Shown piece after piece: positions 8,988-17,421 of a stretch of DNA of 64,000 nt. Position 1 is the first letter of the stretch. Each line of letters starts with the position of its first letter. The notes beneath the pieces are model-generated. The model was not told the origin of the DNA. It was given only the letters and a program-made list of their open reading frames with translations, and did not search any database. The position numbers were made by a program, and so were the translations under genes. The stretch comes from Caballeronia pedi (GTDB lineage Bacteria > Pseudomonadota > Gammaproteobacteria > Burkholderiales > Burkholderiaceae). The stretch is from NCBI RefSeq assembly GCF_001544915.2, contig NZ_FCOE02000025.1:54834-118833 (forward strand). The letters run 5' to 3'.

Positions 8988-9293
8988 TCACAGATCGACG
9001 TAAATGTCGCCGCCTTCCACTTGCACGCCGTAGACGCGCAGCGCCTGCGTGACCGGCGCGCACTGCGCCGCGCCCGTGCGGATGTCGAAGCGCCCCTGAT
9101 GCAGCGGACATTCGATGCAGCCGTCTTCCATATAACCATCGCTCAAAAGCGCGAACTGATGCGTGCAAACGTTATGCGTGGCATGCACTTCGCCATCGAG
9201 CAGATAGAGCGCGATCCGCTCCTCGCCGATCGTCACGCCGAGCGGCTCGTCTTCCACGAGATCGGCGAGTTTCGCCGCGAACCTGAGTGCCAT
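8988..9293 (-). CDS. picB: Rieske-type ferredoxin
   Basis: 101-residue Rieske ferredoxin shuttling electrons between the reductase and the oxygenase. Cluster ligands are C43-T-H45 and C62-P-L-H65 within CPLHQGRFD. Length is standard for NagAb/AndAb-type ferredoxins. It is the first gene of the Rieske-molybdenum operon; AAGGGG lies 6 bp before the ATG, and a good promoter plus palindromic operator stand upstream. Confidence 0.87.
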   Translation of the reverse strand: MALRFAAKLADLVEDEPLGVTIGEERIALYLLDGEVHATHNVCTHQFALLSDGYMEDGCIECPLHQGRFDIRTGAAQCAPVTQALRVYGVQVEGGDIYVDL

Positions 9294-9313
9294 CTGTCGC
9301 CCCTTCGAAATCT

Positions 9314-9370
9314 ATCAGTATGCTGATGAACTTGATGAACGAATACTAGCAGGACTTTTCGGCGAGTCAA
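9314..9370 (-). promoter_or_regulatory. Promoter and operator of the Rieske/molybdenum hydroxylase operon
   Basis: On the minus strand a sigma70-like promoter reads TTGACT (9370-9365), 16-bp spacer, TAGTAT (9348-9343). Transcription would start near 9336. A perfect inverted repeat, ATCAG-tatg-CTGAT on the plus strand (9314-9327), covers about +10 to +22, a position suited to repression. Its core and spacing match the site before picC at 1425-1438. The divergent EamA gene starts at 9429, so the regulator could affect both directions. Confidence 0.6.
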
Positions 9371-9428
9371 CCCGAACAAAAATAATGGCTTACCCGTAGA
9401 CGGACGGACGAACACGCGCGGCCATGCG

Positions 9429-10364
9429 ATGATTCCAGCCTTTGTCACGATGTCCAGCGTCATGCCTTCCACCACCGTCACGCGCACGTCCCATCTGCCG
9501 CTCGCCAGCATTGGCTTCATCCTTGCTTCGATGCTGTGCTTCGCGATCGTCGATACGCTCGCGAAGGCCATCGCGATGCACTATCCGGCCAACGAACTCA
9601 CGTTCTTCCGCATGCTGTTCGGTCTTGCGCCGGCCATCGCGGCGTGCTGTGTCGGCGAACGTTCGCTGATCGAGCGCGTGAAGCGCCTCGATATCAAGGG
9701 ACAGACATGGCGCGCGCTGACGCTGCTCGGCGCGTCCGGATTCTTCTTCGCGGGTTTGCCCTATATTCCGCTGGGCGAGGCGGTGGCGATCGCGTATTCG
9801 GAGACGCTGATCGTCGTCGTGCTCGCGCCGTTCATCCTGAAGGAGCGGCTCAGTGCGCGTTCGGCCGTGGCGGCCATGATCGGCTTTGCGGGCGTGCTGC
9901 TGGTCGTTCGGCCGGGGGGCGGCGAATCGAACTGGCTCGGGCCGTTGCTGTTGTTGTCGAGTGCGTTATGTGGCGCGTTGTCGATCATCCAGATCAAACG
10001 TATTCGCGCCACGGACGATTCGCGCACCACGGTGTTGTTCTTTACCGCGGTGGGAACGCTCGTCACGGCGTGCACGCTCGCGTTCAGCTGGAAGACGCCG
10101 ACACTCGATGCGCTCGCGCTGATGGCGCTGCTCGGCGCATTGGCGACCATCGGACAAATCCTGATGACGGTCGCCTTCCGACGCGCCGACGCCGGCACGC
10201 TCGCGCCCTTCAACTACACGAGCATCGTGTGGGCGGCGTTGTTTGCGTATATCGCGTGGGGTGAGACGATCGCGCCGCTCTCGCTTGCGGGCATTGCGTT
10301 GATCGTCGGCAGTGCGATCGCGGTTGCGTGGCAGCGCAAGATTCCTGAAGGACCGCTTGCTTGA
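9429..10364 (+). CDS. EamA/DMT-family membrane transporter
   Basis: 311-residue protein with about ten hydrophobic segments and the duplicated five-helix EamA layout (LASIGFILASMLCFAIVDTL at the start; the second half begins near GPLLLLSSALCGALS). Such proteins export or exchange metabolites or amino acids across the inner membrane; the substrate is not readable. The start is uncertain: ATG codons at 9429, 9450 and 9462 are in frame and none has a strong Shine-Dalgarno. It is divergent from the pic-like operon and might move a pathway intermediate, but no sequence feature proves the link. Confidence 0.8.
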   Translation: MIPAFVTMSSVMPSTTVTRTSHLPLASIGFILASMLCFAIVDTLAKAIAMHYPANELTFFRMLFGLAPAIAACCVGERSLIERVKRLDIKGQTWRALTLLGASGFFFAGLPYIPLGEAVAIAYSETLIVVVLAPFILKERLSARSAVAAMIGFAGVLLVVRPGGGESNWLGPLLLLSSALCGALSIIQIKRIRATDDSRTTVLFFTAVGTLVTACTLAFSWKTPTLDALALMALLGALATIGQILMTVAFRRADAGTLAPFNYTSIVWAALFAYIAWGETIAPLSLAGIALIVGSAIAVAWQRKIPEGPLA

Positions 10365-10367
10365 ACA

Positions 10368-10634
10368 TCAATCCGCGAATCGCTCGTACGTGATGAGTCC
10401 GCCATATACGAGCCCCGCCGCGAGACTCGTGCAGCCGCTGTAGCTCACGAGGCCGAGCGCCCATCCTTCATTGCCGACGACAAAGCGCAGAGCCAGCACG
10501 AGACCGCACCACCCGGCGATACGAAAGCCACGCGAGCGTCCGGCGCGCAACTCGCGGCCGAACAGGGTCGTTTGATGGCGATCCATCGATAAGGCCAGGA
10601 AGGCGAAAGCGATCACGCAGAAAACGAGCGTCAT
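10368..10634 (-). CDS. DUF3325 family small membrane protein
   Basis: 88 residues with three hydrophobic stretches (FCVIAFAFLALSM, GWCGLVLALRFVV, SLAAGLVYGGLIT). It matches the DUF3325 proteins that accompany PepSY and DUF3649 genes in siderophore or iron-uptake loci. The ATG overlaps the PepSY gene stop by 4 bp, so it is the third gene of a coupled trio. A role in iron import or reduction at the inner membrane is inferred from the context and the Fur box upstream. Confidence 0.75.
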   Translation of the reverse strand: MTLVFCVIAFAFLALSMDRHQTTLFGRELRAGRSRGFRIAGWCGLVLALRFVVGNEGWALGLVSYSGCTSLAAGLVYGGLITYERFAD

Positions 10635-12265
10635 ACGCTTTCCTCTTCACGCCGAGGCGTCGCGGCTCGCGCAACGTCCTGCTTGCCCACCGGCTTCACG
10701 CGCGCACGCTGGCGCGTCACACGCAATGCCAGCGCCGCATGCAGCGCGGCGAACGCCCACATCATCAGATCGAAGCCCGCGAAAACCCAGTCGCCTTGCG
10801 CGATACTGCGCCACAACGGTCTTTCGGTGGTCATGGCATTCAGCACGGGCAGCAGCGCGAGCAAGGCCGTGGCGAGCCACAACAGTTCGATCCACGCGCG
10901 CCTCGCCGGACGCACGAAGGCATACAGCAGCGTCGCGCCCCATACCGCGAAAAACACGTTGATCTCCGCTTCGTCGCGCGCGGCGATGCCGGACGGCAGC
11001 AAGCGATTGCCCCACAGAAAGCCCGTCATCGCGACCGATAACCCCGCGATGCTCGCGATATTCAAACGCTCGACGAGCCTGAAGCCGAAGTGCGGCAGTG
11101 CGGGATCGGGCAGCTTCTGACGGCGCTTGACGGTCCACATGACGAGCCCCGTGCCGACCATCGCCGTGCCCGCGAGACTGACGATGAAATACAGCCAGCG
11201 CAATTGCAGATCGCTGAAGCGCCCGAGATGCAGCGCGTAAAGCACGCCGCGCGTCTCGGCCGCGCCGCCCACCCGATCCTTCACTTCGATGAGCTTGCCC
11301 GTCACGCCATCGAAGAGCATGTACTGCGGGCTCATCGACACGCGCGATGCCTCGCCCCGCGAAACGGCCACGCGCGCGGTGATATCGCCGGGATTCGTGA
11401 TCGTCACGCGGCCGATCCTGTCGCGGCCCCAGCGCGCCTCGGCCTCTCTCACCATTGCGTCGACGGGGGCCAGCGGTGCGGTCTTTCCATCCGGTTTGCC
11501 TGGCTGGATGAACGCACTCAACTGCGATGTCATCGCGTGTCGTTCAACGGGCGTCCTGAACGCGGTCTGCGCGCCCCATGGCATGTACATCGCCATCAGA
11601 GTGACGAGGCCGGTGTAGGTGATCATCGCGTGAAACGGCAGGCCGAACACCGATAGCGCGTTATGCGCATCGAGCCATGAACGTTGTCCCTTGCCCCATC
11701 GGAACGTGAAGAAGTCGACGAAGATCTTCTTGTGCGTAATGACGCCGCTCACGATCGCGACGAGCATGAACATCGCGCAGAGGCCGGCGAGCCAGCGGCC
11801 CCATAACACCGGCATGTAATAAAACTGGAAATGGAAGCGATAAAAAAATTCGCCGCCGAGCGTTTTGCGCGCGCTCGTGCGCTGGCCTGTCACGGGATCG
11901 AAACTCGCCTGTTCGAATGTGCGCTTGCCCGTCGCCGCGCCCGGCGTGCGCCAGAACGAATCGATGACGCTCGTGCGCTCGCCCGGCAACTCGAAACTCC
12001 ATTGCGAACTGCCTGCGGCGATCTTGCCGAGCGTCGCCGTGACGCGCTGCGCGACGAGCGCCGGATCGGCCATGTCGCGCTGATGCGGCTGCTCCGGCCG
12101 CATCCATTGCGAGGTTTCGTCCTTGAAGTAGCTGACGGTGCCTGTCAGGAACATCGCATAAAGAATCCAGCCGGCCAGCAATCCCGCCCACGTATGCAGG
12201 TCCGACATGCTCTGGCGAATGCCGCGTCCCTTGGGCTTCGGCTTGCGCTCGCGTGCGTGCTTCAC
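10631..12265 (-). CDS. PepSY-domain membrane protein (iron-uptake associated)
   Basis: 544-residue inner-membrane protein of the PepSY_TM family. The hallmark N-terminus GIRQSMSDLHTWAGLLAGWI is followed by a large periplasmic section and further membrane helices (SLAGTAMVGTGLVMW; LWLATALLALLPVLNA). Relatives are thought to reduce ferric siderophores or help their release. I place the start at GTG 12265, which overlaps the DUF3649 stop (GTGA) and keeps the family's basic N-terminus; the longer open frame reads through that gene and is unlikely. It is the middle gene of the Fur-controlled trio. No TonB receptor gene is adjacent. Confidence 0.82.
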   Translation of the reverse strand: MKHARERKPKPKGRGIRQSMSDLHTWAGLLAGWILYAMFLTGTVSYFKDETSQWMRPEQPHQRDMADPALVAQRVTATLGKIAAGSSQWSFELPGERTSVIDSFWRTPGAATGKRTFEQASFDPVTGQRTSARKTLGGEFFYRFHFQFYYMPVLWGRWLAGLCAMFMLVAIVSGVITHKKIFVDFFTFRWGKGQRSWLDAHNALSVFGLPFHAMITYTGLVTLMAMYMPWGAQTAFRTPVERHAMTSQLSAFIQPGKPDGKTAPLAPVDAMVREAEARWGRDRIGRVTITNPGDITARVAVSRGEASRVSMSPQYMLFDGVTGKLIEVKDRVGGAAETRGVLYALHLGRFSDLQLRWLYFIVSLAGTAMVGTGLVMWTVKRRQKLPDPALPHFGFRLVERLNIASIAGLSVAMTGFLWGNRLLPSGIAARDEAEINVFFAVWGATLLYAFVRPARRAWIELLWLATALLALLPVLNAMTTERPLWRSIAQGDWVFAGFDLMMWAFAALHAALALRVTRQRARVKPVGKQDVARAATPRREEESV

Positions 12266-12549
12266 GACAGAAGCCCTCCCGGCGCTACGCTCCATGCGGC
12301 GAGCACCAGCGGCACAGCGACGATCACGAGCCCTGCCCACGCGCGCCGCGCACTGCGAACCGCGAACACCCAGATCACCGCGCACGCGTAAATCACGAAG
12401 CTCGCGAGCATGCCGCTCAACACGGCTTGCGGCTTGCTCATCGGCAAGGCGAGCGCGGCGACGCTTCCGAGCGCGGCGAGCGCGTAGCCGCCGAAAATCG
12501 CGGCCACGATGCGCGAGACGAGTGGGCCGTGCCTGACGATCGCGCTCAT
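12262..12549 (-). CDS. DUF3649 family small membrane protein
   Basis: 95-residue protein (MSAIVRHGPLVSRIVAAIFGGYALA...) with three hydrophobic helices, typical of DUF3649, the usual first partner of PepSY/DUF3325 in ferric-siderophore loci. The ATG at 12549 is chosen over the upstream continuation because it starts the conserved region and lies downstream of the Fur box. It overlaps the next gene. Confidence 0.75.
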   Translation of the reverse strand: MSAIVRHGPLVSRIVAAIFGGYALAALGSVAALALPMSKPQAVLSGMLASFVIYACAVIWVFAVRSARRAWAGLVIVAVPLVLAAWSVAPGGLLS

Positions 12550-12665
12550 TGAACGAGTGCGAATCGCTGCGTCATGTGTTTCCAAGGTGTTCGAATAGGA
12601 GAAGGTTCGGCCGGGCGTGCGTCCGCGATGCTGGCGCGCCGGAAGATCGGTCGATCTGGTGTAAA

Positions 12666-12680
12666 TGATAATAATTATCA
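12666..12680. promoter_or_regulatory. Fur box
   Basis: TGATAATAATTATCA is a perfect 7-1-7 inverted repeat matching the Fur consensus heptamer TGATAAT. It is set in A/T-rich DNA about 117 bp upstream of the DUF3649 start, the only such spot in an otherwise GC-rich region. Iron-replete repression of the DUF3649-PepSY-DUF3325 operon is expected. Confidence 0.85.
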
Positions 12681-12805
12681 ATAACACTCGTCGAGCTTGT
12701 CAAGCGGTGCTTAAAAGCGACGAAAGTTGCGCGAGCGCGCGAACAAGACGCGATGCGCCTTTCGACGCATCGGGAGAGAAAACTTTTTGAACAGCGTGAC
12801 GGCGC

Positions 12806-13054
12806 TTATTCGTCGCCCGTCACCCACTTTTTCGTGGCGTGATAGCCGCGCTTGGATGTGTCGGCGATAGCATGCCCCGCCGATTTGGCGCCGTCGCCGA
12901 TCGCGTGGGCGGCATCGCGCGCGGCGTGGCCGGTCTGACGGCCGGCCGATTTCACGTCTTCCTTGAATTGGTGCGCACCCGATTCGACGCTGGCATGCGC
13001 GAGCGGGCTAAGCACGATCAGGAAAACCGGAACGATGAGTGCGAGCTTTTTCAT
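12806..13054 (-). CDS. Small secreted protein with amphipathic Ala/His-rich repeats
   Basis: 82 residues. A clear Sec signal peptide (MKKLALIVPVFLIVLSPLAHA) leaves a mature part of about 61 residues made of imperfect repeats around 'K-S-A-G-x-x-x-G-H-A-x-x-D'. This resembles short apolipoprotein- or LEA-like amphipathic helices common in Burkholderia. Probably periplasmic. Function unknown; possibly envelope stress. It stands alone upstream of the Fur-box region on the same strand. Confidence 0.7.
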   Translation of the reverse strand: MKKLALIVPVFLIVLSPLAHASVESGAHQFKEDVKSAGRQTGHAARDAAHAIGDGAKSAGHAIADTSKRGYHATKKWVTGDE

Positions 13055-13155
13055 GCCTGTGATTTTCGCATATCGCGCGCGTCATGCCTCGCGCTTTACA
13101 GCGGCACGGCGCTTGCATCGTCGATGCATCGCCGCCTTCTTGCCTGGAGAAGACT

Positions 13156-13836
13156 ATGCATATTGTCTGTCACATGATGTCGTCGGTCGATGGCCGCAGC
13201 CTGACCGATAACTGGAATCTGGCGTTCGCGTCGCCCACCTACGAGGACACCGCCGCGCGTTTCAAGGCCGATGCGTGGGTCTGCGGCCGCGTCACGATGC
13301 AGGAAATCTCGCACGCCAAGGACCGCGACTATCCGCGCGGGCTCGCGAAAGGGCCGATTGCGCGTGAAGACCACTTCGCCATACGCGATGCGAGCCAGTA
13401 CGCAATTTCCATCGATCCGAAGGGCCGCGTCGCATGGAAGAGCAATACGGCGCTCGAATCGCATATCGTCGAAGTGCTGGCCGAGAGCGTGGAGGACGAT
13501 TACCTCGCGTATCTTCAATCGATCGATGCATCCTACGTGTTCGGCGGCAAGGACGATATCGACCTCAAGCGCGTCGTCGATACGCTCGGGCGTGAGTTAA
13601 AAATCGGAACGCTGATCGTCGAAGGAGGCGGGCATGTATCGGGCGCCTTCGTGAGCGCGCAGCTTGCGGATGAAGTCAGCGTGCTGCTGATCCCGCTCGT
13701 CGATGGACGCGAAGCGCACACGTCATCGTTCGAAATCGCGATGGACGAATGGCGCAAGCCCGCGTATGTGAAGCTCGAATCGGTCGAAAAACTGGAACAT
13801 GACGTCGTCTGGCTGCGTTATACGCGTAAGAACTGA
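13156..13836 (+). CDS. RibD C-terminal / dihydrofolate-reductase-like oxidoreductase
   Basis: 226-residue protein of the RibD_C superfamily (NADPH-dependent reductase fold). It begins MHIVCHMMSSVDGRSLTDNW, the usual 'SvDG' start, and contains TLIVEGGGHVSGAF near residue 155, the conserved glycine-rich cofactor loop. No deaminase domain is present, so it is not a complete RibD; most such stand-alone proteins are uncharacterised reductases. The ATG at 13156 follows GGAGA; the upstream in-frame extension has no ribosome-binding site. A 9-bp hairpin follows the gene. Confidence 0.8.
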   Translation: MHIVCHMMSSVDGRSLTDNWNLAFASPTYEDTAARFKADAWVCGRVTMQEISHAKDRDYPRGLAKGPIAREDHFAIRDASQYAISIDPKGRVAWKSNTALESHIVEVLAESVEDDYLAYLQSIDASYVFGGKDDIDLKRVVDTLGRELKIGTLIVEGGGHVSGAFVSAQLADEVSVLLIPLVDGREAHTSSFEIAMDEWRKPAYVKLESVEKLEHDVVWLRYTRKN

Positions 13837-13865
13837 ACTCTCGGGATTTACCCGTGCAACGCGTG

Positions 13866-13901
13866 GCAAGCCGCTAAAAATGCGGCTTGCATTGTTATAA
13901 T
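13866..13901 (+). promoter_or_regulatory. Hairpin and candidate -10 before deoR
   Basis: GCAAGCCGC (13866-13874) pairs perfectly with GCGGCTTGC (13882-13890) around a 7-base loop. A consensus -10 hexamer TATAAT lies at 13896-13901, 80 bp before the deoR ATG. The hairpin may end transcription of the reductase gene, but it lacks a clean U-tract. The TGTTA at 13893-13897 is only half of a DeoR operator. No good -35 is visible. Confidence 0.4.
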
Positions 13902-13980
13902 CCTCTCATCCGAAGACCAAAACCTAACACCCCTCGCGCGACGCGCCGCCATTCAACGCGCGCTTCGTCGCGCCGTCCCG

Positions 13981-14703
13981 ATGGCCAAGACCGACCGCCT
14001 GCGCGCCCTTTCCGGCGCGCTCGAAAAACAGAACGTGATGCGCCTGCGCGACGCGGCCGCATTGCTCGGCGTATCGGAGATGACGGTGCGCCGCGATATC
14101 GCCGCGCATCCCGGCCAGTTCACCTATCTCGGCGGCTATATCGTCAGCGCCGCGGATGTGCCCAACGCCGGCTACACCATCGAGGAAGAAAAGGATCATT
14201 TCGCGCAAGCCAAGGCCGTTGCGTCGACGCATGCCGCGCGTCTGCTCGTGGACAGCGAAACCATCTTCATCGACTGCGGCACGACGCTCACGACGCTCGC
14301 GCGGCAGATTCCAACGGAGATGCACCTGACGGTCGTGTGCTATTCGCTCAATGTCGCGGAGATTTTGCGGCGCAAGCCGAACGTGCGGATGATCCTTCTG
14401 GGCGGCGTCTACGTGCCGTCGTCGGAATCGTTCGCCAGTGATGAGAGCGTCGAGACGTTGCGGCGCATGGGAATCAACAAGGCGTTCATGTCGGCGGGCG
14501 GCGTGGATGAAGCGCGCGGCGTGACGTGCTGGAACTTTCACGAAGTCGCCATCAAGCAGGCCGCGATGGCGAGCGCGGTGGAACGGCATCTCGTCGTCGA
14601 TGCCAGCAAATTCGGCAAGGTCAAGGCGGTGCGGTTCTCCCAGCTTTCGGAGTTCGATTCGATCATCACCGAGCAAGGTCAGGCAGCGCGAAAACGCGCA
14701 TGA
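13981..14703 (+). CDS. deoR: DeoR transcriptional repressor
   Basis: 240-residue DeoR-family repressor. The N-terminal helix-turn-helix reads LRDAAALLGVSEMTVRRDI, almost the same as E. coli DeoR, followed by the characteristic LGGYIV. The effector domain has IDCGTTLTTLA near residue 100, VCYSLN near 120, the SAGGV loop and the DASKFGKVKAV motif near the C-terminus. In E. coli this protein binds TGTTAGAATTCTAACA and is induced by deoxyribose-5-phosphate. A nearly identical operator lies at 24482-24497 before the deoC operon, which is convergent with this gene. The resemblance goes beyond the general DeoR/GlpR family, so I use the symbol. Confidence 0.85.
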   Translation: MAKTDRLRALSGALEKQNVMRLRDAAALLGVSEMTVRRDIAAHPGQFTYLGGYIVSAADVPNAGYTIEEEKDHFAQAKAVASTHAARLLVDSETIFIDCGTTLTTLARQIPTEMHLTVVCYSLNVAEILRRKPNVRMILLGGVYVPSSESFASDESVETLRRMGINKAFMSAGGVDEARGVTCWNFHEVAIKQAAMASAVERHLVVDASKFGKVKAVRFSQLSEFDSIITEQGQAARKRA

Positions 14704-14722
14704 ATCGTTCCGTTTAAAAATG

Positions 14723-14757
14723 AAAAGGCTCGTTCAGGATTTGAACGAGCCTTTTTT
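14723..14757. terminator. Bidirectional rho-independent terminator between deoR and the deo operon
   Basis: The 14-bp perfect stem AAAAGGCTCGTTCA (14723-14736) pairs with TGAACGAGCCTTTT (14742-14755) around a 5-base loop, then more T. Flanking A and T runs allow it to work in both directions. It ends deoR (plus) and the permease-ending deo operon (minus). Confidence 0.9.
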
Positions 14758-14780
14758 GTTCCGTTTTTCGAAAAGCGCTT

Positions 14781-15842
14781 TTACTGCCTGCGCCCCAACG
14801 CAAACAACGTCCCCGCGACGAGAATGAACGCGCCGATGATCACCTTCTGCCAGGTGCTCGGCACGCCGATCAAAATCAGCACGCTATTGATGAGCGTCAC
14901 CAACACCACGCCGAGCAAGGTGCCGATCACTGTTCCCGTGCCGCCCGTGATGCGCGCGCCGCCGAGAATCACCGCCGCGATCACGTCCAGTTCCGTGCCG
15001 ACGAGATCGAACGGATTCGCAAGCCGGTTAGTCGACACATGCAGGATACCGGCGACGCCCGCCAGCAGACCCGTATAGCCGAACACGAACAGATGAATCG
15101 CGCGCAGGTTGTAGCCGAGACGTTCGGCGATCGCGAGCGAACCGCCCATCGCGTAGACGCCGCGGCCCATCATCGTGCGATTGAGCAGCCACCACGTCAC
15201 GACCGCCGCGATCACGAGTGCGAGCACGGAGACCGGCAACACCGCGCGCAAGCCGTCCGGCGTGTGATAGAAGAACAGCGGCAAACGCCCGAACGTATCC
15301 ATGCTGTGCGGAATGTTCATGAAGAACTGCGTGCCGACGAACGTCAGCAGCAAGCCGCGATACAGATACTGCGTGCCGATGGTCACGATCAGCGAAGGCG
15401 CCTTCAGTCGATGCACGAGCATCCCGTTGATCACGCCGAGCATCACGCCGCCGATCGCGCCCGCGAGCAGAATCAGCACGAACGGACATTCGGGCCACCA
15501 CGCGAACACCGCTTTGGTGATCGAGTACATCGTCAGTGCGGCGATCGCCGTGAACGATACGTCGATGCCGCCCGACGCCAGCACGACGAGCGTGCCGAGC
15601 GCGAACAGCGAAACGGTGGTCGCCGAATGCAGCAGATCGAACAGCGTGGCGAACTGGAAGAAGCGCGGGTTGATGCCGCCCACGACCAGACACGTCACCA
15701 CGATCAGCCCGACGGTGAACCACTCGGGATTGCGCATCAGTTGCGCGTACAGATTGCCCTTGCGCACGCGCGGCGCCACTTCGGCCGCGGATTGCGGCAT
15801 CGGTTCGCGTCCCGTGCGGCGGATGGATTCGCTCATGCTCAT
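14781..15842 (-). CDS. ABC sugar transporter permease (second permease, last gene of deo operon)
   Basis: 353-residue inner-membrane permease of the RbsC family (carbohydrate uptake transporter 2). About eight to ten helices follow a hydrophilic start. The family signature region includes ASGGIDVSFTAIAALTMY and the coupling segment AVILGGARITGGTGTVIGT. It overlaps the ATPase gene by 4 bp and closes the eight-gene operon. Two different permeases in the operon suggest a heterodimeric channel. Substrate inferred from neighbours: 2-deoxyribose or a related pentose. Confidence 0.85.
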   Translation of the reverse strand: MSMSESIRRTGREPMPQSAAEVAPRVRKGNLYAQLMRNPEWFTVGLIVVTCLVVGGINPRFFQFATLFDLLHSATTVSLFALGTLVVLASGGIDVSFTAIAALTMYSITKAVFAWWPECPFVLILLAGAIGGVMLGVINGMLVHRLKAPSLIVTIGTQYLYRGLLLTFVGTQFFMNIPHSMDTFGRLPLFFYHTPDGLRAVLPVSVLALVIAAVVTWWLLNRTMMGRGVYAMGGSLAIAERLGYNLRAIHLFVFGYTGLLAGVAGILHVSTNRLANPFDLVGTELDVIAAVILGGARITGGTGTVIGTLLGVVLVTLINSVLILIGVPSTWQKVIIGAFILVAGTLFALGRRQ

Positions 15843-17368
15843 GCTGCCTCTGAAAGTAGCGCGTGATAAAGATCGGCTTCGGTCAACTGGTCCGCGCGAT
15901 ATTCGTTCGCGACGCGGCCTTTCTTCATCATCAGAATACGGTCGCAGTTCTGCAGCAGTTCGGGTAGATCGTCGCTGATCAGGATGATGCCGATGCCCTC
16001 CTTCGACAGCCGCTGCATGATGCGGTAAATGATGTCCTTCGATCCCACGTCGACGCCGACCGTGGGCCCATGCAGGATCAGCACGCGCGGATCGATCGCG
16101 AGCCAGCGGCCGATCAGTACGCGTTGCTGATTGCCGCCCGAAAGCGATTGCACGGGCTTGTCGACATCCGGTGTCGCGATCTGCAAGTCCTTCACGGTGC
16201 GCTCGGCAAGCTCTTGCGCGCGCTTGCGGTCGATCTGGCCGAAGCGGTCGCGCAGGCTCGCGATCATCGCGGTGACGACGTTGTCGCGAATCGGCTTGTC
16301 GAGAAAAAGGCCTTCGTTCAGACGGTCTTCCGGCACATAGCCGATGCGTTGCGCCTTCGCATCCGCAGGCGATTGCAGCCGCACGCGCAAACCGTCGAGC
16401 GTGACCGTGCCCGCATCGGCGGGCGCGACGCCGGCAAGCGCACGCGCGAGTTCATTGCGGCCCGAATCGAGCAGACCGGTCACGCCGAGAATCTCGCCCT
16501 TGTGCAGCTTGAACGATACATCGGCGAACTGGCCTTTACGGCCGACGCCCTGCACGTCGAGCACGACTTGCGACGCACCCGCTTCGCCCTCCGCCCGATA
16601 GCGCTCCGTCGAAAGATGCTTGCCCGTCATCAGCTCGCTGATCTGCGCCTTCGTGTAGTTTTCGATCGGGCCTTGCGCCATCTTCTGGCCGTCGCGCAGC
16701 ACGATCACTTCGCCGCCGATCGCATAGCACTCGTCGAGCTTGTGACTCACGAACAGCACAGCCACACCGTCCGCGCGCAGACGCGCGAGCACGGCGATGA
16801 GGTTATCGACTTCCTTCTGCGTGAGCGAGGTCGTCGGCTCGTCCATGATGACGAACTTCGCCTCGCTGGCAATCGCGCGCGCGATCGCTACAAGCTGACG
16901 CGTCGCAAGCGGCAGTTGTTCGATGAGCGTCTTCTGGAACTCCGCGTCGCCGGGCAGGCCCACGGCTTCGAGCGCGCGCGCGGCCGTTTGCGCAAGCGCG
17001 CGGCGATCGAACGTGCGCGCAAGCTTGCCCGCATGTTCGGCAAGCTCGGACGTCAGCGCGACATTCTCCGCGACGCTCATGTTCGGCAGCAGCGACAAAT
17101 CCTGATAAACCGTTTCTATGCCCGCCGAAAGCGATTCGAGCGGCGACAGCTTTTTGTGGCGCGCGCCCTCGATCACGAGTTCGCCTTCATCGGGCGGCTG
17201 CGCGCCCGAGATGATCTTGATGAGCGTGCTCTTGCCGCAGCCGTTCTCGCCGAGCAGGTGATAGATCTGCCCGCGTTCGAACGCGAGGCTCACGCCGCGC
17301 AGCGCATAGACGCCGGTGAAGCGCTTGTGAATATCGACGACTTCGAGAAGCGGTGTCGTTGTGGTCAT
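15839..17368 (-). CDS. ABC sugar transporter ATP-binding protein (RbsA type)
   Basis: 509-residue duplicated ATPase. The first domain has Walker A GENGCGKST (about 40), a degenerate signature (PLATRQLVAIAR) and Walker B FVIMDEPT. The second has a degenerate Walker A (GLLDSGRNEL) but a proper signature LSGGNQQRVLIGRW. This asymmetry is normal for RbsA/XylG/LsrA proteins. It energises the two permeases either side of it in the operon and overlaps the last permease gene. Confidence 0.9.
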   Translation of the reverse strand: MTTTTPLLEVVDIHKRFTGVYALRGVSLAFERGQIYHLLGENGCGKSTLIKIISGAQPPDEGELVIEGARHKKLSPLESLSAGIETVYQDLSLLPNMSVAENVALTSELAEHAGKLARTFDRRALAQTAARALEAVGLPGDAEFQKTLIEQLPLATRQLVAIARAIASEAKFVIMDEPTTSLTQKEVDNLIAVLARLRADGVAVLFVSHKLDECYAIGGEVIVLRDGQKMAQGPIENYTKAQISELMTGKHLSTERYRAEGEAGASQVVLDVQGVGRKGQFADVSFKLHKGEILGVTGLLDSGRNELARALAGVAPADAGTVTLDGLRVRLQSPADAKAQRIGYVPEDRLNEGLFLDKPIRDNVVTAMIASLRDRFGQIDRKRAQELAERTVKDLQIATPDVDKPVQSLSGGNQQRVLIGRWLAIDPRVLILHGPTVGVDVGSKDIIYRIMQRLSKEGIGIILISDDLPELLQNCDRILMMKKGRVANEYRADQLTEADLYHALLSEAA

Positions 17369-17421
17369 GTCTGTCCAGGGCGCGCGGCGCGCCTTCGAAA
17401 AAGCGCGCCGCGCGCGTCACA

